Below, piece after piece: positions 4,067-6,313 of a DNA stretch of 6,313 nt. The notes beneath the pieces were generated by a model, which saw nothing but the letters and a program-made list of their open reading frames with translations, did not search any database and had not been told where the DNA came from. Origin of the DNA: an uncultured Oscillospiraceae bacterium (GTDB lineage Bacteria; Bacillota; Clostridia; Oscillospirales; Oscillospiraceae); contig CAKUHW010000063.1 of the NCBI GenBank assembly GCA_934659415.1, positions 1-6,313 on the forward strand, in the 5' to 3' direction. Both the position numbers and the translations under genes were made by a program. Numbering within the stretch: the first letter of the stretch is position 1; each line of letters begins with the position of its first letter.

Positions 4067-5383
4067 GTGAATTCTGCCGCTGATGTGTGGAAAAAAGTAA
4101 AAAGTCTGATGGAGGCGGACATGACCGCCGTGGCCATCGAGACCTGGTTTGGCGACACGGAGGCCGTGGCCCTGGAGGATACCCGGATGGTGCTGTGCGT
4201 GCCCTCGGAATTCAAGCGCAACATCATCCGCGCCCGGTTCATGCCCGCAGTGGCCAAGGCCCTGCACGACCTGTTTGCCGTGGATGTGGACGTGGTGCTG
4301 CTGCTGCCGGACGAGCGGGCCGCCTTCCAGGCGGAGGTCCAGGCCCCCGCCGGGGAAAACAACTTCTCCGAGTACACCTTTGACCGCTTCGTGGTGGGCG
4401 CTACCAACCGCTTCGCCTTCACGGCGGCGGAGAAAGTGGCGGAAAACCCCGGCATGTCCTATAACCCGCTGTTCATCTACGGCCAGTCCGGTCTGGGCAA
4501 GACCCATCTGCTCCATGCCATTGCCAACCGGGTGAAGAAGGACCATCCCACCTACAGGATTGTCTACGTCCAGAGCGAGGACTTCGTCAACGAGTTCATC
4601 AATAACCTGCGCCGTCATGTGGATATGCAGGAGTTCCGGGACAAATACCGCAAGGTGGACCTGTTTCTCATGGACGACGTGCAGTTCGTAGCCGGCAAGG
4701 ACTCCAGCGAGGAGGAGCTGTTCCACACCTTCAACACCCTCTACGAGCAGCGCAAGCAGATCGTCTTCACCTCCGACCGGCCGCCCCAGGAGATGCTCCG
4801 GCTGGAACAGCGCCTGCGCACCCGGTTTGAGCAGGGGCTGTCCGCCGATATCCAGCCCCCCGACTACGAGACCCGGATGGCCATTCTGAAAAACAAGTCC
4901 ATCGAACGGGGCATTGCCCTGCCCGACCCGGTGCTGTCCTATGTGGCGGAGAACATCACCTCCAACGTGCGGCAGATCGAGGGCGTGGTGAATAAGATCA
5001 TGGCCATGCAGGAGATCATGGGAGAAAAAGTGGACGTAGACAATACCATCCGGGCCGTGCGCGACATTCTCCGCTCCAAGGAGGATTTTCTCCCCTCTGC
5101 CGACACCATCATCCAGGAGGTCTCCCGCTTCTATCAGATCGATGCGGACACCATCCGCAGCGCCAGCCAGAACAAAGAGGTCGCCACCGCCCGGAACGTA
5201 GCCATCTATATCATCCGGGAGATGACCCAGCTGTCCCTGGCGGAGATCGGCCAGGCCTTCGGCGGACGGCACCACTCCACCATTCTCAACTCCATCGACC
5301 GGGTGGAAAAGAACATCAAGACCCAGCCCGAGCTGGCCGAGATCATCCGGGACATCACCAACGCGGTCAATTCGGCCTATTGA
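4067..5383 (+). CDS. dnaA: Chromosomal replication initiator protein DnaA
   Basis: AAA+ ATPase that binds DnaA boxes, melts oriC and recruits the helicase. 438 residues, near the Bacillus length (446). Domain I is about 1-80 (WFGDTEAVALED at 27-38). The domain II linker is very short (about 81-98). The AAA+ domain III spans about 100-330: Walker A GQSGLGKT (139-146), Walker B LFLMDDVQF (199-207), sensor 1 around TSD (235-237), box VII RLRTRF (249-254, with Arg253 as probable arginine finger), and sensor 2 Arg302 in NVRQIEG. Domain IV (about 345-438) binds DNA; its signature reads GGRHHSTIL (399-407), where most DnaA proteins have GGRDHTTV. The start is GTG at 4067, with GAGGGGG 7 nt upstream; the next methionine, codon 15, would cut domain I. 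TGTGGAAAA within codons 7-10 resembles a DnaA box. It diverges from rpmH and is followed by dnaN after 397 bp. Confidence 0.98.
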   Translation: MNSAADVWKKVKSLMEADMTAVAIETWFGDTEAVALEDTRMVLCVPSEFKRNIIRARFMPAVAKALHDLFAVDVDVVLLLPDERAAFQAEVQAPAGENNFSEYTFDRFVVGATNRFAFTAAEKVAENPGMSYNPLFIYGQSGLGKTHLLHAIANRVKKDHPTYRIVYVQSEDFVNEFINNLRRHVDMQEFRDKYRKVDLFLMDDVQFVAGKDSSEEELFHTFNTLYEQRKQIVFTSDRPPQEMLRLEQRLRTRFEQGLSADIQPPDYETRMAILKNKSIERGIALPDPVLSYVAENITSNVRQIEGVVNKIMAMQEIMGEKVDVDNTIRAVRDILRSKEDFLPSADTIIQEVSRFYQIDADTIRSASQNKEVATARNVAIYIIREMTQLSLAEIGQAFGGRHHSTILNSIDRVEKNIKTQPELAEIIRDITNAVNSAY

Positions 5384-5780
5384 GGTCCGCCGCTGCCCTG
5401 CGGGCGAGCAGGGGCCACAGGTTTTGCCGCATCCCAAAGCGCCCCTGTGTAAGGGGCGCTGGCGCGAAGCGCCTGAGGGGTTGTCTCCGGGCTGCTGTTT
5501 TCTGCCCGCAGCTTCCACATTTCCGCGGACTGTGGTGTGGAGGTCTGTGGAGGTTTTGAACGGCTGCATCTTTCCTGCGGGAGCTGTGGAGACTCTGCGC
5601 AGATCCGTGAGGACGCCCCGTCCTTACGGCCACGCGCCTCTCCGGAGTTTTCCGCGGCTTCCGCAGCCCCTACGGACTACTACGAAATTTTTCTATATCC
5701 TTCCCTGTTATGGGGGAGAAGCTCACCGGAACGGAAGGGCCGCCTGCGGGAGGTCCCACCCATGAGAAAGGACTGACACC
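5384..5780. other. dnaA-dnaN spacer, candidate oriC half
   Basis: A 397-bp stretch with no credible gene. In order it holds a hairpin right after dnaA (CCCTGC and GCAGGG arms, 5396-5413), then a palindromic repeat (5436-5485). A cluster of TGTGG motifs follows (5531, 5536, 5546, 5585, plus an inverted TTCCACA at 5513-5519). Next come a GC-rich block (about 5651-5670), CTACTA (5677-5682) and the AT-rich run of about 5685-5698. DnaA sites, a GC block, CTA/TAG trinucleotides and an AT-rich tract in that order resemble the DnaA-trio unwinding module described in Bacillus. Only two trio units are visible and the TGTGG motifs are degenerate boxes, so this is a candidate only. No convincing dnaN promoter was found; dnaN may be read from dnaA. 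Confidence 0.45.
5436..5485. repeat. Double-hairpin interspersed repeat (REP/MITE-like)
   Basis: AGCGCCCCT and AGGGGCGCT (5438-5446, 5452-5460) form a perfect 9-bp stem around GTGTA. It is followed directly by GGCGC-GAA-GCGCC (5461-5473), and then TGAGGGGTTGTC. From memory, this hairpin pair with a TGAGGG-TTGTC end is typical of a short repeat scattered in many copies through Oscillospiraceae and related genomes. Its chance translation PLCKGRWREAPEGL is often misannotated. Copy number cannot be checked within one window. Without a U-tract it is not an obvious terminator, though it could block 3' decay of dnaA mRNA. Confidence 0.6.
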
Positions 5781-6313
5781 ATGAAATTTTCCTGTGAAAA
5801 AGCGCTGCTGCAATCCGCCGTGACCACCGCCGGCCGGGTGGTGGCCCCAAAAAGCTCCATTCTTGCCCTGGAGGGCGTGCTGGTGGAGGCCAACCGGGAC
5901 GGCCTGCAGATCAGCGGCTACAACCTGGAGACCGGCATCGTCACCCACGTGGAGGCCCGGGTGGACCAGACGGGGGCCATGGTCCTCTCCGCCCGGCTCT
6001 TCGGCGAGATCATCCGCCGCCTGCCGGACGACGTGGTCTCCGTTACCGCCGAGGGGAGCAATGTCCACATCGTCTGCGGCCCCACCAGCTTCGACATTCT
6101 CTCCAGCAGCGCCGAGGAATTTCCCGAACTGCCCACCGTGGACCGGGGCGGCAGCTTCACCGTCACCCAGGGCGTGCTGCACAGCATGATCTCCCGGGTG
6201 ATCTTCGCCGTCAGCGACAATGAGAGCCGCCCCATCCACACCGGCGCCCTGTTCGAGCTGAACGAGGATCTGCTCACCATGGTGGCCGTGGACGGCTACC
6301 GCCTGGCCCTGCG
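5781..6313 (+). CDS. dnaN: DNA polymerase III beta subunit (sliding clamp), N-terminal part
   Basis: The first 177 residues of the ring-shaped clamp that tethers the replicative polymerase to DNA; the remaining half or so (family length about 370) lies beyond the window end. It starts MKFSCEKALLQSAVTTAGRV, with SSILALEGVLVEA (25-37), LETGI (49-53), DILSSSAEEFPELPT (105-119) ending domain 1, the domain 2 signature NESRPIHTG (147-155), and VAVDGYRLAL (168-177). All are standard family blocks. ATG at 5781 has AAAGGA (5767-5772) with an 8-nt spacer. Position directly after dnaA is the usual origin order. Confidence 0.97.
   Translation, partial: MKFSCEKALLQSAVTTAGRVVAPKSSILALEGVLVEANRDGLQISGYNLETGIVTHVEARVDQTGAMVLSARLFGEIIRRLPDDVVSVTAEGSNVHIVCGPTSFDILSSSAEEFPELPTVDRGGSFTVTQGVLHSMISRVIFAVSDNESRPIHTGALFELNEDLLTMVAVDGYRLAL

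Noticed and set aside
3980..5569. Long minus-strand open frame (529 codons) antisense to dnaA
   Set aside because: Shadow of dnaA codon bias; composition Gly/His/Val-rich, no motifs, no ribosome-binding site seen, and it spans the dnaA promoter.
5694..5711. Possible dnaN promoter (TATATC or TATGGG as -10)
   Set aside because: Neither has an acceptable -35 at 16-18 bp; matches are no better than chance in an AT-rich patch.
5424..5765. 113-codon plus-strand frame in the dnaA-dnaN spacer
   Set aside because: Its start is the chance translation of the palindromic repeat (PLCKGRWREAPEG), a commonly misannotated pattern; the rest is low-complexity with no family features.

Overview
This is the chromosomal replication-origin neighbourhood of a GC-rich (about 60% by eye) member of the Firmicutes, most likely a Clostridia of the Oscillospiraceae type. 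The evidence is the classic divergent arrangement rpmH-rnpA-yidD-yidC-jag on the minus strand, facing away from dnaA-dnaN on the plus strand. The YidC and Jag architectures are Gram-positive, and a short repeat resembles one I remember as abundant in Oscillospiraceae genomes. The family-level placement is inference; nothing in the window fixes the species.

Layout. Positions 1-396 (minus) hold the first 132 codons of a metallo-beta-lactamase-fold hydrolase with its own promoter (441-469). A terminator (533-578) ends the ribosomal/secretion operon. Next come jag (601-1422), yidC (1430-2863), yidD (2874-3110), rnpA (3107-3484) and rpmH (3592-3726), all minus strand and tightly packed. They are driven from a perfect-consensus promoter (3834-3862). 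The rpmH-dnaA spacer (3727-4066) carries the two divergent promoters. dnaA (4067-5383) has an extended -10 promoter at 4008-4036. A 397-bp dnaA-dnaN spacer (5384-5780) contains a palindromic interspersed repeat and a cluster of TGTGG motifs followed by an AT-rich patch. dnaN begins at 5781 and runs off the window end.

How the genes fit together. DnaA opens the origin and the beta clamp (DnaN) holds the polymerase. On the other arm, L34 and the RNase P protein serve ribosome assembly and tRNA maturation. YidD and YidC serve membrane-protein insertion, and Jag (KhpB/EloR type) is an RNA-binding regulator. All genes are transcribed away from the central spacers, which fits leading-strand placement on both sides of oriC. 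The origin is probably bipartite around dnaA, but no perfect TTATCCACA box is visible in either spacer.

I see no phage, CRISPR, toxin-antitoxin or other new multi-gene system. The points worth a second look are non-coding: a convergent pair of DnaA-box-like sites about 3.5 kb from dnaA, DnaA-like sites inside the dnaA promoter, a repeat inserted in the dnaA-dnaN spacer, and a structured element between rpmH and rnpA. On the protein side, the YidC tail and loop and the DnaA signature variant are unusual.
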